From NCBI GenBank assembly GCA_963738345.1, contig CAVTWI010000002.1:4402001-4466000 (forward strand): a stretch of 64,000 nucleotides of DNA, written 5' to 3'. Positions 46,599 to 56,560 of this stretch are shown piece after piece. This stretch comes from Bog-159 sp963738345 (GTDB lineage: Bacteria; Acidobacteriota; Terriglobia; Bryobacterales; Bryobacteraceae). The first letter of the stretch is position 1. Each line of letters starts with the position of its first letter. A model generated the notes under the pieces. The model saw only the letters and a program-made list of their open reading frames with translations, was not told where the DNA came from and ran no database searches. The position numbers and the translations under genes are program-made.

Positions 46599-46847
46599 AT
46601 GAAGAACGCGGTGCAGGTGAAAATTAACGTTCATGAGGCGAAGACCAACTTCTCGAAATTATTGGTAAGGGTCCAAATGGGCGAGGAAGTCATCATCTCT
46701 AAGGCGGGAAAGCCGGTAGCCCGGCTAGCTCCGGTGGAGACCGCGGATAACGCGCGGATCCTCGGTTCGGCTGCCGGGGAATTCCAAACGCCTGACGATT
46801 TCAACGCACCGCTTCCGCCTGAAATCGAGGATGGTTTCTGGCGCTAA
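46599..46847 (+). CDS. Phd/YefM-family antitoxin
   Basis: An 82-residue antitoxin: VQVKINVHEAKTNFSKLLVRVQ and GEEVIISKAGKPVARLAPV are the hallmark of the family, followed by a flexible tail (LPPEIEDGFW) that binds the toxin. A strong GAGAGGTGGAG site precedes the ATG; a GTG at 46593 is the other possible start. The partner PIN gene begins before its stop. Confidence 0.93.
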   Translation: MKNAVQVKINVHEAKTNFSKLLVRVQMGEEVIISKAGKPVARLAPVETADNARILGSAAGEFQTPDDFNAPLPPEIEDGFWR

Positions 46848-47224
46848 GGGTTCTGCTGGACACCCACGCCTTCCTGTGGGCCATCACCGACGACCGCCGG
46901 TTGTCTCGCGCGGCGCGAAAGATTCTTCTTACAGCCGATCTGTTCGTGAGCGCGGCGAGTCTTTGGGAGATCATCACCAAAGTACAGATCGGCAAACTGC
47001 CCCTTCCCGAGGCACCGTCTAAGTATTTACCGCGCCATATCGCGGCATTGCAGGCTAAAATGCTGTCGATCGAGCCCTCACACGTGCTGCGTTTAGAATC
47101 GCTGCCGCTGCACCATCGCGATCCGTTTGACCGCTTGTTGATCGCGCAGAGCCTGGCAGAAAAGATGCCGCTGTTGAGCGCCGATAGTTTGCTCGAGCCT
47201 TACGGCGCAGATATCCGCTGGTGA
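46838..47224 (+). CDS. PIN-domain toxin partner of the Phd-type antitoxin
   Basis: The reading frame opens LALRVLLDTHAFLWAITDDRRLS, the classic start of this PIN subgroup, and contains FVSAASLWEIITK and HHRDPFDRLLIAQSL with the acidic residues. It is about 128 residues from 46838. No ATG, GTG or TTG lies upstream of the core, since an in-frame TGA is at 46820; the only upstream candidates are CTG codons at 46838 and 46853, so either a rare start or an indel is involved. The gene overlaps the antitoxin stop by ten bases and ends in GTGA with the next gene. Confidence 0.8.
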   Translation: MALRVLLDTHAFLWAITDDRRLSRAARKILLTADLFVSAASLWEIITKVQIGKLPLPEAPSKYLPRHIAALQAKMLSIEPSHVLRLESLPLHHRDPFDRLLIAQSLAEKMPLLSADSLLEPYGADIRW

Positions 47225-47625
47225 GTGCTAGCATCAACCTGATGGCTATCGGCGACCTGACCAAGCAACTTGCCTCGCAGGCAATCCGCAATGCGGTAAG
47301 TCCGCCGCCTGCGCCGCCGCGGGTGGAGAATGCCGGCACGGCCATATTGGGCCAAGTGCAGGCCATGCAGAAGGCGCTCAAGGAAGACGAAGAATTGATC
47401 GTCCACGTGCATGCCGCAGGAGAGACAGTGCGGGTGTTCGAATTCTTTTTTCCTTCTTGGCAAGTGGCGGTTCTTACGGGCATCGACAAAGACAAATCGA
47501 TGACCCGGGTGATCTCACCGGTGGACGCGCTGCAACTGGTCTGCAAAGTGGCCAAGACCGCGCCGGATGTGCCTCCCGCGCGGATTAAGTTTGTCACGCC
47601 GGGCGCCTCATCCGGTAAGCATTGA
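47221..47625 (+). CDS. uncharacterised protein downstream of the PIN toxin
   Basis: A 134-residue protein starting with a GTG that overlaps the toxin's stop. It has a helical part (MAIGDLTKQLASQAIRNAV), a Pro-rich linker and beta strands (ELIVHVHAAGETVRVFEFFFPSW). I do not recognise it; its overlap makes it part of the toxin-antitoxin transcript, perhaps by chance. An 11-base direct repeat TAAGCATTGAT (47616, 47629) covers its end. Confidence 0.6.
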   Translation: MSASINLMAIGDLTKQLASQAIRNAVSPPPAPPRVENAGTAILGQVQAMQKALKEDEELIVHVHAAGETVRVFEFFFPSWQVAVLTGIDKDKSMTRVISPVDALQLVCKVAKTAPDVPPARIKFVTPGASSGKH

Positions 47626-47650
47626 TCTTAAGCATTGATACACTGATGGA

Positions 47651-48766
47651 GTGAATCCCGAACTGCTTTCCCCGTTGCGTCCGCCGGCGCGTTTGCTGTT
47701 GGGACCGGGTCCCAGCATGGTGGCACCGCGCGTCTACGAGGCCCTCGGCCAGCCCATTGTGGGGCATCTGGATCCCTACTTTTTTGAGGTAGTCGAGGAC
47801 ATCCGGCGGCTGCTGGGCTATGCCTTCTCTACCGCCAACGAGTTCAATATCGCGATTTCCGGGACCGGAACCAGCGGTATGGAGACGGCGGTGGCCAACT
47901 TCATCGAGCCCGGCGAAAAGTTCGCGGTGTTGGCCAACGGATACTTCTGCGACCGCTTGTCGGACGTTGCCCGGCGGCATGGGGCAACGGTGGTACGGCT
48001 GGAAAAAGCATGGGGCGAAGTGTTCGATGGCCAGGAGGCGCGCGATTTCATCCGCCGCGAAAAGCCGCGCACCGTCGCCTATGTGCAGGCCGAAACATCC
48101 GCCGGTGCGTTCCAACCGGGGCACGCTATTTGCGAAGCGGCGCACGGCGAGGGCGCGTTAGTCATTGCGGATTGCGTTACGTCGTTGGGTGGAATGCCGG
48201 TAATGGTGGACGAAACCGGCATCGACATCGCCTATAGCTGCACACAGAAAGGCCTGGGGTGTCCGCCCGGACTTTCCCCGCTCACGGTTTCGCCGCGCGC
48301 TTGGGACCGGCTGCGGAAACGCACCACGCCGGTGGATTCGTTCTACATGGACCTGCGGCTGCTCGAAAGCTACTTTTGCGATCGCAAATATCACCACACC
48401 GCGTCGGCGACAATGTTTTACGCGCTCCGCGAAGCGCTGGCGATCGTACGCGAAGAGGGTATCGAGAACCGTTGGGCACGGCATTTCCGCAATCACGAAG
48501 CTTTCGTAGCGGGGATCGAAGCCATGGGGATGCAGATGCACGTGGCGCCCGGAAACCGGCTCTGGACTTTGAACACGCCGCGCGTGCCCGATGGAGTGGA
48601 CGACGCGAAGGTCCGCCAGCGGTTGCTGAGCGAACACGGTATTGAGATCGCGGGCGGGTTCGGTCCGCTGGCGGGCAAGATCTTCCGCATCGGTTTGATG
48701 GGCTATTCCTCGACCGAGGAGAACGTGGGCATTATTCTCAATGCGCTCGAAAGGAGCATGAAATGA
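47651..48766 (+). CDS. class V aminotransferase, alanine-glyoxylate/serine-pyruvate type
   Basis: A 371-residue PLP enzyme. PARLLLGPGPSMVAPRVYEAL at the start and AISGTGTSGMETAVANFIEPGEK are typical of the AGXT/SPT group, and K200 in SCTQKGLGCPPG binds the cofactor. It transfers the amino group of alanine or serine to glyoxylate or a related oxoacid. The start is a GTG at 47651. It overlaps the peptidase gene by four bases. Confidence 0.9.
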   Translation: MNPELLSPLRPPARLLLGPGPSMVAPRVYEALGQPIVGHLDPYFFEVVEDIRRLLGYAFSTANEFNIAISGTGTSGMETAVANFIEPGEKFAVLANGYFCDRLSDVARRHGATVVRLEKAWGEVFDGQEARDFIRREKPRTVAYVQAETSAGAFQPGHAICEAAHGEGALVIADCVTSLGGMPVMVDETGIDIAYSCTQKGLGCPPGLSPLTVSPRAWDRLRKRTTPVDSFYMDLRLLESYFCDRKYHHTASATMFYALREALAIVREEGIENRWARHFRNHEAFVAGIEAMGMQMHVAPGNRLWTLNTPRVPDGVDDAKVRQRLLSEHGIEIAGGFGPLAGKIFRIGLMGYSSTEENVGIILNALERSMK

Positions 48767-50751
48767 AAACCAAGTTCTTCGCGATTCTGTTAGCTGTGGC
48801 TGCCTGGGCTGAAGCGCCCGCGCCGCCTACGGCATGGACGCCGGAAGTCTCAATGCAGGTCCAACCGGTGGGCGACGTGACGCCTTCGCCCGACGGCAAA
48901 CTGGTGGCCTATACGCAAAGCCGCGCGGTGATGGAAACGGAGAAGAGCGAAGTTGTTTCGCAGATCTTTGTAGCGGCGGCTGATGGATCCCACCGTGCGC
49001 AACTGACGCGAGGCGAAAAAAGCGCCTCCGCGCCGGAGTTTTCGCCGGACAGCCACTACATCTATTTCTCGTCGGAACGCAGTGGAAAACCCAATCTGTT
49101 TCGTATCCCAGTGGATGGCGGCGAGGCGGAGATGTTGACGGACTGGAAGGGCGAGATCGGGTCGTTTCACGTATCGCCGGATGGCAAGTGGATCGCCTTT
49201 GCCGGCATGGAGCAGCGTCCGGAGGAAGAACAGGCCAAGAAGGAAAAACGCGACTTCCGGGTGATCGACGAGAATCCGAAGAATCATGGCATCTGGATTA
49301 TTGCCGCCGAACGCGACGCGGAGGGCAAGCGCAAGCCGCGCACTCTATCGAAGACCCGCGGCCACGTGGGCGATTTTGACTGGTCGCCGGACTCGCGCAA
49401 CATCGCGTTCGCACATACGCCCACGCCAGGAGCGGATGACTGGACCAAATCGGACATATCCGAAGTTATGGTGGAAACCGGGGACGTGCGGCCTTTAGCG
49501 GCAACAGCGGCCGCCGAGCACAGCCCGCACTATTCGCCTGACGGCCGGTATCTTGCTTTCGTGCGATCCACGGATCCAGCGCGCTGGGCGGGTATCGACC
49601 GGTTGGTCCTGCTGAACCGCCAGAGCGGGCAAGCGCGCGAATTGCCGCCGACATTCGACGAACAACCCAGGCTGTTGGGCTGGACCGGCGATTCCGGTCG
49701 CCTGCTGTTCACCGAGGCGCGCGGGACGACTTCGGTGGTCTACGCTATGCCCACTGACGGGCCGCCGAAGCCCCTGTTCGAACCGCGTAGCGGCACGTTG
49801 CAGGTAGGGCGCTTAAACGCGACGGGAACGGCTTACGGCTTCACCGGCGAAAGCTGGAATGAAGCGCCGGAAGCCTATGCGCTGAAAATCGGCGAAAGTT
49901 TTCCGCAGCGGGTCAGCAGCGCCAATCTGGACCTTCCCAAATTACCGTTGGGCGAGACCAAGCGTATCACCTGGAAAGCCGGCGACGGATTGGATATCGA
50001 CGGCCTGTTGACTTACCCTACCGGATATCAGGCAGGCAAGCATTATCCGCTGGTGTTGGTTATCCACGGCGGACCGACCGGCGTGTTCCAGGACAGCTTT
50101 TTGGGACGTTACGGCTTGTATCCTTATGCCACCTTCGCGGCGCATGGGTATGCAGTGCTGCGAGCCAATCCGCGCGGATCGGGCGGCTACGGGCGGACTT
50201 TCCGCTTCGCCAATATGAACGATTGGGGCGGTAAAGACTATGGCGATCTGATGGCGGGCGTGGATCACGTGATCTCGATGGGGGTGGCCGATCCGGACCG
50301 GATGGCGGTAATGGGCTGGAGCTATGGCGGCTACATGACTAGCTGGGTGGTCACGCACACGCATCGATTCAAAGCGGCGGCAGTCGGCGCGGGTGTGACC
50401 AACTTATGGAGTTTCACCGGCACGTCGGATATCGCGGGCTTCCTGCCTGACTATTTTTCAGGCGATCCGTGGACCAGCTTTGACGGATTCTACAATCATT
50501 CGCCGATGGCATTCGTGAAAGGTGTAAACACGCCGACGCTGATCCTGCATGGGGAGGCGGACGTGCGGGTACCGACATCGCAGGGTTACGAATTTTACAA
50601 TGCGCTGAAGCGGCAGGGGGTGACAACGAAGATGGTGGTATATCCGCGCACGCCGCACGGTCCGCGCGAGCCCAAGTTTGTGCTGGATATCATGCAGCGC
50701 CACGTGGAGTGGGTAGAGAAATATTGCGGCAAAGCGAAGGCGGATAGTTAG
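48763..50751 (+). CDS. exported S9-family prolyl oligopeptidase-like peptidase
   Basis: A 662-residue exported serine peptidase; signal peptide MKTKFFAILLAVAAWAEA. Residues to about 390 are a beta-propeller with repeats such as SPDGKLVAYTQSR and SPDSHYIYFSSERSG. The alpha/beta-hydrolase part has S520 in GWSYGGYMTSW, D600 in GEADVRVP and H632 in TPHGPREP as the triad. The family cleaves peptides after proline or other residues; the substrate is unknown. It follows the aminotransferase in one operon. Confidence 0.92.
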   Translation: MKTKFFAILLAVAAWAEAPAPPTAWTPEVSMQVQPVGDVTPSPDGKLVAYTQSRAVMETEKSEVVSQIFVAAADGSHRAQLTRGEKSASAPEFSPDSHYIYFSSERSGKPNLFRIPVDGGEAEMLTDWKGEIGSFHVSPDGKWIAFAGMEQRPEEEQAKKEKRDFRVIDENPKNHGIWIIAAERDAEGKRKPRTLSKTRGHVGDFDWSPDSRNIAFAHTPTPGADDWTKSDISEVMVETGDVRPLAATAAAEHSPHYSPDGRYLAFVRSTDPARWAGIDRLVLLNRQSGQARELPPTFDEQPRLLGWTGDSGRLLFTEARGTTSVVYAMPTDGPPKPLFEPRSGTLQVGRLNATGTAYGFTGESWNEAPEAYALKIGESFPQRVSSANLDLPKLPLGETKRITWKAGDGLDIDGLLTYPTGYQAGKHYPLVLVIHGGPTGVFQDSFLGRYGLYPYATFAAHGYAVLRANPRGSGGYGRTFRFANMNDWGGKDYGDLMAGVDHVISMGVADPDRMAVMGWSYGGYMTSWVVTHTHRFKAAAVGAGVTNLWSFTGTSDIAGFLPDYFSGDPWTSFDGFYNHSPMAFVKGVNTPTLILHGEADVRVPTSQGYEFYNALKRQGVTTKMVVYPRTPHGPREPKFVLDIMQRHVEWVEKYCGKAKADS

Positions 50752-50754
50752 AGG

Positions 50755-51660
50755 CTACAGGGAACTGCGGTACTGTTCGAGAGCAACGCGCACGAGTTGG
50801 CTACGGGTACGAACGCCGGTCTTTCCGAACAACTGCTGAATCGCATTCTTGACCGCGCTTTCGGAGATTTCCATGCGCGCGGCGATTTCCTTGTTGGCTA
50901 AACCTTGGACCAGCAATCGTAGAACCTCGGTTTCCCGCGGGGTCAAGACCGGAAGATCGCGCTGCTCCACGGGGGATGAGCCGGGGCTCGCGCCATCGGC
51001 TTCTTCGCCGACTTCCGCAATGATGGCGGCAAGCTTGGGTGTGAGTCCTTCTTTATAAGTGGAAAACCAAACGTCCGCGAGGAATGTATTGCCGTCGCCG
51101 CGGTGTCCACGGCATTGCATGGAAGCGCGAAACTGCGGGGCTTCTTCCCAGCGCAGGGCATGATGCAATTCAGGCAGGAATGCGGCGATCGGATTGCCGA
51201 TCAGATGTCCGTCGCGGGGGGCCAGCAGTTCGCCGGCGGCCCGGTTGGAGAGTTCGATCAGGCCGCGCCCGTCTACCGTGACGATGGCGGCGGGACTGGT
51301 TTCGACCAAAGCTTTGAGCCGGGCTTCTCCTTCGGTGCTGAGGCGCCGGTTGCGAATTAATTCACCGACAAACAATCCGCATCCGGCCAGTGCCAGGGCT
51401 TCAAAGCCCAGGCGGACGAATGACTGGTCGAGCGAACTGAATATCTCGGCCAAGCCAGCACATACGAAGCCCAGCAGCGCGACTAGCCAGCGCGGCAGGA
51501 AGGCCGCCGCCAGCATGATGGGAAATAAGTAAAGAAAGCCCAATGAGACGTAGGGTTTGGTCCACCAATCCACCGCGGCGACAAACAGAATGATGGCGCC
51601 ACTTACTATCAGGACAGGCGTTCGGCTACGCTGGTCCCACAGTCGTTCCAAGGGAAGCAT
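50755..51660 (-). CDS. membrane-bound PAS-LuxR transcription regulator
   Basis: A 301-residue regulator from the ATG at 51660 (a TTG at 51723, which overlaps the pump's stop, is possible). The N-terminus has about four helices (LIVSGAIILFVAAVDWW, FLYLFPIMLAAAFL, WLVALLGFVCAGLAE), then a PAS domain (LKALVETSPAAIVTVDGRGLIELSN) and a LuxR DNA-binding domain (LTPRETEVLRLLVQGLANKEIA, ISESAVKNAIQQLFGKTGV). A membrane protein that binds DNA directly suggests sensing of a membrane or envelope signal. Confidence 0.88.
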   Translation of the reverse strand: MLPLERLWDQRSRTPVLIVSGAIILFVAAVDWWTKPYVSLGFLYLFPIMLAAAFLPRWLVALLGFVCAGLAEIFSSLDQSFVRLGFEALALAGCGLFVGELIRNRRLSTEGEARLKALVETSPAAIVTVDGRGLIELSNRAAGELLAPRDGHLIGNPIAAFLPELHHALRWEEAPQFRASMQCRGHRGDGNTFLADVWFSTYKEGLTPKLAAIIAEVGEEADGASPGSSPVEQRDLPVLTPRETEVLRLLVQGLANKEIAARMEISESAVKNAIQQLFGKTGVRTRSQLVRVALEQYRSSL

Positions 51661-51719
51661 ATTGCTTAGACCTTGATTATCGCTACTTTTGCGGAGTGGC
51701 GTTTTGAAACCGCGGCTGT

Positions 51720-54700
51720 TCAAATCTCGCTATCCCAATTGACCTCGGGGAGCACGTCGCGGTCACCGGCGACCCAGACGTAGAGTGTGGGGAGAAGGAA
51801 AATATTGATCATGAGGCCTACCATCAGGCCGCCGACGATCACGATGGCAAAGGGCCGTTGCGAGTCGGAACCGATGGCGTGGGAAAGGGCGGCCGGCAGC
51901 AGTCCCAGAGTGGCTACCAGCATGGTCATCAGAATGGGTCGCAGCCTCAATACGGCGCCTTCAATGGCAGCGTCTTCAATGCTTCTTCCGCGCGCACGGA
52001 TTTGATTGATGTACTCCAGCATGATCACGCCGGTTTGCACGGATACTCCGAACAGCGCCAGAAAGCCCACGCCTGTAGATACGCTGAAATTGGTGTGGGT
52101 GACCAGCAGCGCCAGCATGCCGCCAATGGGCGCCATCGCTAGATTGGCCATGATCAAGGAGGCCCATTTGAAAGAATGGAACATGCTGTAGAGAATGATG
52201 AAGATGATCAGTACAGTCACCGGCACGACAATCATCAAGCGCCGCTGCGAGCGCTTTTCGCTCTGATACTCGCCTTCCCAGCGGACCTGGTATCCAGCGG
52301 GCAATTTCACCTTGCGATCCACCTTTTGGATGGCTTCCTCGACGGTGCTGCCTAAGTCGCGTCCGCGCACGCTGTATTTAATCGCCACGTAGCGAGAGTT
52401 GCCTTCCCGGTAGATTTCCGAGGCGCCATCGGCTGTTTCGACGGTGGAAAGTTGGGCGAGAGAGACGCGCTCGCCGGATGGCGCCAGCAGGCGGATATTC
52501 TCGATGGCTTCCCGGGTATCGCGGAACTGCGGCAGATACCGCATGGCCAGATCGAAGCGGCGCTCGCCTTGCAACACCTGGGTCAAGGCGTTTCCACCCA
52601 CGGCGGTCTGAATGGCGTCCTGCACGTCGGCCACGTTCACTTGAAAGCGCGCAGCCTGTTTGCGATCCACCTTGAAGTTCAGATTGGGCTGGCCGATTAC
52701 GCGCAACAGCCCTAGATCGGCGATCCCGGGGATCTGGCGCATGACCTCCACAATTTCGGCGCCTTTCTGCTCCAGCACTTTCAGATCCTCGCCATAGACC
52801 TTGGTCGCCAGTTCACCTTTCACGCCGCTGACAGCCTCTTCCATGTTGTCGGCGATAGGTTGCGAGAAGTTCCAAATCACGCCCGGCATTTTTTCCAACT
52901 CGCGGCTCATGGCGGAGATGAGTTCCTCCTTGTTCTGATGAAAAACCGGACGCCAGCGCTCTTTGGGCTTCAGATCGACGAAGTATTCGGTATCGAAGAA
53001 GCCGGTAGTGTCGGTGCCGTCGTCCGGACGGCCGACTTGGCTGGTGACTACGGTAACTTCGGGGAAGGCTGCCAGCAGGATACGGGCCTGGTCTGCCACG
53101 CGGGTTCCTTCGTCGGGACCAGTGCTGGGTGCCAGCGTTCCGCGGACCCAGATGGCGCCCTCGTCCAGGTGCGGCAGGAACTCAGACCCAATCACTCCGC
53201 TGGTGGCCAGAAAAATCACCACGCACAGCCCGGCCACGGCGACGCCGACAATGATCCAGCGCGTCTCTATGGCCCGTTGTACGCCACGCCGGTACCACCG
53301 TGTAAGCAGTTCGAGCGCGGGGTTATGCCACTCGCGCACGTTCCCGCGAAAGAGGAAGCTCGCCAGTACCGGAGCCAACAGCATGGAAAAGATCAGGGCG
53401 CCGGCCAAGGCGAAAGCTACGGTCCAGGCCATGGGCTTGAACAGCCGTCCCTCCACCGCTTGCAGGGTAAAGATCGGCAGGTAGGCGGTGACGATGATGG
53501 TGATGGCATAGAAAACGGGGCGCTGCACTTCGTGCGCGGCTTCGCGAATCCTTTCCAAGGCGGGCTTGGGCGGATCGCTCGGGCGGCCCATGTGGCGCAC
53601 GATATTCTCCACCATGACTACGGCGCCATCCACCACCATGCCGAAATCGAGCGCGCCCAAAGACAAGAGATTCGCGGGAATCTGGCGGAGGTCCAGGCAA
53701 ATGGCTGCAAATAGGAGAGCGAAGGGGATCGTTACGGCAACGATTAAAGCGCCGCGGGCATTCCCGAGAAACAGGAAGAGGATGATCGCGACCAAAACGA
53801 TGCCTTCGGTGAGGTTGTGCAGGACTGTCGTGGTGGTGTAGCGCACCAGATCGCTACGATCCAGAAAGGGCACGACTTTTACGCCCCGGGGCAGGATGCG
53901 GTTGTTCAACTCGTCGATTTTCTGGTGCAGCAGTTCGAGTGTTTCTCCGGCGCGCGCGCCTTTGCGGAGCAGGACGATTCCGGAAACGACATCGTCGTCA
54001 TCGAAGATCTTGCCATCGGCGCGGTGAATGGCCTTGGCGAATTGTCCCAAACGGATCTTCGGTCCCTGCGACACCACCGCCAAGTCACCCACGCGCAGGG
54101 GCGTTCCGTTCTGGCTTTTATCGACGGTTTCCGCTATGTCGTTGACGGTATTAACCAACCCCAGCGCACGCACGTTGATCTGCTGCAACCCCGCCTGGAT
54201 GAAACTCCCTCCGGCGTTCACGTTGTTGCTGCCCAGTTGCTGTTCCAATTGTCCGAGGCTCAGGCCATGGGCCACGAGCTTGTTCGGATCCACGCGTACC
54301 TGATATTCCTTGGTCGGCCCACCGAAGCTCGAAACATCCACCACATTGGGTACGGACTTAAACTGCTTTTCGAGTACCCAGTCTTCGAGCGACTTCAACT
54401 CCATGACGTCGTATTCGGGATTGGTGCTGGCCAGAGTGTAGAACATGATCTGGCCGACGGGGCTGTAATCCGTACCCATCTGCGGCTGGAGATTGTCGGG
54501 TAGTGTTACTTCAGCAAGGCGCTCCAGAACTTTCTGCCGGTTCCAATCGTTTTCGGATTCGTCGTCAAAAACCAGCATCAGGCTGGAAAGACCAAAGAGC
54601 GAGACGGACCGCAGGTGGGTCAAGTGCGGTAGGCCGTTCATCGCGATTTCGAGCGGAATGGTCACCTGCTGTTCGACCTCTTCCGCCGCTCGTCCCGGCC

Positions 54701-54857
54701 ATTGGGTGATGACCTGGACGTAATTGTTGGCTACGTCGGGATAGGCTTCGATGGGTAGATTTTTGAACGAGATCACGCCCCAGGCGAACAGCAGGATTGC
54801 CAGGGCGAGTATTAGAAAGCGATTGTCGAGGGCGAAGTCGACGCTTCGTCGGATCAT
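51720..54857 (-). CDS. CzcA-type RND cation/multidrug efflux pump
   Basis: A 1045-residue inner-membrane pump from the ATG at 54857 (an ORF extends upstream to 55028 but has no pump features). It opens MIRRSVDFALDNRFLILALAILL, and has the periplasmic porter domains with TQWPGRAAEEVEQQVTIPLE, the conserved LGALDFGMVVDGAVVMVE and a second bundle (GFLALFGVSVQTGVIMLEYINQ). The CzcA-like motifs suggest metal export, but the exact ion is not visible. Its partner adaptor is probably the divergent gene starting at 55241; no outer-membrane gene is adjacent. Confidence 0.93.
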   Translation of the reverse strand: MIRRSVDFALDNRFLILALAILLFAWGVISFKNLPIEAYPDVANNYVQVITQWPGRAAEEVEQQVTIPLEIAMNGLPHLTHLRSVSLFGLSSLMLVFDDESENDWNRQKVLERLAEVTLPDNLQPQMGTDYSPVGQIMFYTLASTNPEYDVMELKSLEDWVLEKQFKSVPNVVDVSSFGGPTKEYQVRVDPNKLVAHGLSLGQLEQQLGSNNVNAGGSFIQAGLQQINVRALGLVNTVNDIAETVDKSQNGTPLRVGDLAVVSQGPKIRLGQFAKAIHRADGKIFDDDDVVSGIVLLRKGARAGETLELLHQKIDELNNRILPRGVKVVPFLDRSDLVRYTTTTVLHNLTEGIVLVAIILFLFLGNARGALIVAVTIPFALLFAAICLDLRQIPANLLSLGALDFGMVVDGAVVMVENIVRHMGRPSDPPKPALERIREAAHEVQRPVFYAITIIVTAYLPIFTLQAVEGRLFKPMAWTVAFALAGALIFSMLLAPVLASFLFRGNVREWHNPALELLTRWYRRGVQRAIETRWIIVGVAVAGLCVVIFLATSGVIGSEFLPHLDEGAIWVRGTLAPSTGPDEGTRVADQARILLAAFPEVTVVTSQVGRPDDGTDTTGFFDTEYFVDLKPKERWRPVFHQNKEELISAMSRELEKMPGVIWNFSQPIADNMEEAVSGVKGELATKVYGEDLKVLEQKGAEIVEVMRQIPGIADLGLLRVIGQPNLNFKVDRKQAARFQVNVADVQDAIQTAVGGNALTQVLQGERRFDLAMRYLPQFRDTREAIENIRLLAPSGERVSLAQLSTVETADGASEIYREGNSRYVAIKYSVRGRDLGSTVEEAIQKVDRKVKLPAGYQVRWEGEYQSEKRSQRRLMIVVPVTVLIIFIILYSMFHSFKWASLIMANLAMAPIGGMLALLVTHTNFSVSTGVGFLALFGVSVQTGVIMLEYINQIRARGRSIEDAAIEGAVLRLRPILMTMLVATLGLLPAALSHAIGSDSQRPFAIVIVGGLMVGLMINIFLLPTLYVWVAGDRDVLPEVNWDSEI

Positions 54858-55240
54858 GTACGGTATACCCGGAATATTCAGGTTAGAAATGGCTGGTGGC
54901 GGCCTGCCACCTATCTTTTGTGGAATCGGCCTGGGGGGAGGCGATCTTTTGACCGGCAAGCCGACGCTCGGCCAATCATTCGATAGCCCCGGTAGAACCA
55001 TGTGAAAGTTAGACTTAGCGAACGGCACCCGAATGGAACGACACGGCCGGGCGACTAAGAACGATCGGGTTGGGCCGCGCCGCTAACGGTCAGTCCACTC
55101 CCGGAACGTCCATTCCCAAAACCGGACACTTTCGGGATTCTCGCAGCCCGCCCCTAACCTTTTTCTCCCATAGGAGTCATAATGTTACCAGCCTCGGATC
55201 GATTGGCAGGCGCCGTGCCTTTCTCTCCGCGGAACCAAAC
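54858..55240. other. intergenic region between divergent transport genes
   Basis: The 383 bases separate the RND pump (minus) from the adaptor gene (plus). I see no gene; an ORF that overlaps part of it is an upstream extension of the pump frame. No convincing promoter hexamers or operators were recognised, although divergent promoters must lie here. Confidence 0.5.
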
Positions 55241-56527
55241 ATGGATGTCATCCGCGAAAAGACGCAGCCAAGAAACGCCTGATCAAGCGCATTATCATCG
55301 GGTGTGGTCATGCTCATCGGCCTCGCGCCGGTAGGCTGGTTTGTGGGAATCCCGCTGACCTCGTTCAAGGGACACCTGAAGCCCGCCGCGCCCGGCGTGG
55401 AGCTTTCCACCCTGTGGCCCGATACGGTACGGCGCGGTCCCATGGTCCGCGACGTGCGCGGCTTGGGCACGCTCGTCCCCGAGGACACGTTGCTGATCCC
55501 GGCCCAGACGGATGGGCGTATCGACAAAATCCTGATCAAGCCGGGCACGCCGGTGCATGCCGACAGCGTGATCCTGACCATGAGCAATCCGGAATTGCAA
55601 ACGGCTTTGATGAGCGCTGAGTATTCATTGAAAGCCGCGCAGGCCGCTTACACGGATCTGCGCGTGACTTTGGAAAAGCAGGGCCTCGACCTGCGGTCCA
55701 ATGCCGCCCAGGTGTCCGCCGATTACCATTCGGCGCAACTGAAGGCCGAACGGGACGACGCCCTGGTCAAGGAAGGGTTGGTGGCGCCGGTGGACGCCAA
55801 GATTTCAGACGTTACCGCGAAGGAACTTTCCACACGCAACGATATCGAGACGAAGCGGCTAAGCATCAACCAGGAATCCGTGGAAGCCCAGATGGCGGCG
55901 CAGAAGGTAAAAGTCGACCAACTCGAGGCGGAATATAAGCTGAAGCAATCGCAGGTGGAAGAACTGAAGGTTCGCGCCGGCACCGAAGGCATGCTGCAGG
56001 CGCTACCGGTCCCGGTGGAAGAAGGCCAGAAAGTATTGGCCGGAACCGCGCTGGGCAAGGTGGCGCAGCTCTCGAAGTTAAAGGCCGAATTAAAGATTGC
56101 GGAGACCCAGGCGAAGGACGTCACCATCGGACAGCCGGCGGTGATCGACACGCGCAACGGTTTGGTGAACGGGCATGTTTCGCGCATCGACCCGGCGGTG
56201 TTGAACGGCACGGTCACTGTGGATTGCCGCCTGGAAGGGCCGCTGCCGAACGGCGCGCGTCCGGATTTGAGCGTGGATGGCACCATCCAATTGGAGAAGC
56301 TTGACGATGTGGTCTTCATGGGACGGCCGGTATTCGGGCAGGCTGACAGCAAGGTGAGCCTGTTCAAAATCGAGCCGGACGGCAAGTACGCCAATCGCAT
56401 CCAGGTAACGCTGGGCCGGGCTTCCGTAAATACCATCGAAGTGCGCAGCGGGCTGAATGTGGGCGACCGGGTAATCTTGTCCGACATGTCGGCTTGGGAC
56501 GCTTACGAGCGAATAAAGTTGAACTAA
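55241..56527 (+). pseudogene. membrane-fusion efflux adaptor (HlyD/MacA-like), 5' frameshifted
   Basis: The main part from 55304 is a clean adaptor: a membrane helix (VMLIGLAPVGWFVGIPL), a lipoyl/barrel-sandwich part, a long helical hairpin (SAEYSLKAAQAAYTDLRVTLEK), then a beta-barrel with KPGTPVHADSVI and the ending SGLNVGDRVILSDMSAWD. The natural start seems to be the ATG at 55241 (MDVIREK), from which two indels lead to KRLIKRIIIG and then to the main frame. It stands before an ABC ATPase; together they resemble MacA/MacB-like exporters, but a permease is absent. Confidence 0.85.
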
Positions 56528-56560
56528 ACGCGACCGTCAAACGTAGTAAGGGGAGAAGAA

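Noticed and set aside
47616..47639. Direct repeat TAAGCATTGAT as a regulatory site for the aminotransferase
   Set aside because: It covers the end of the preceding gene and has no promoter features; a simple local duplication is enough.
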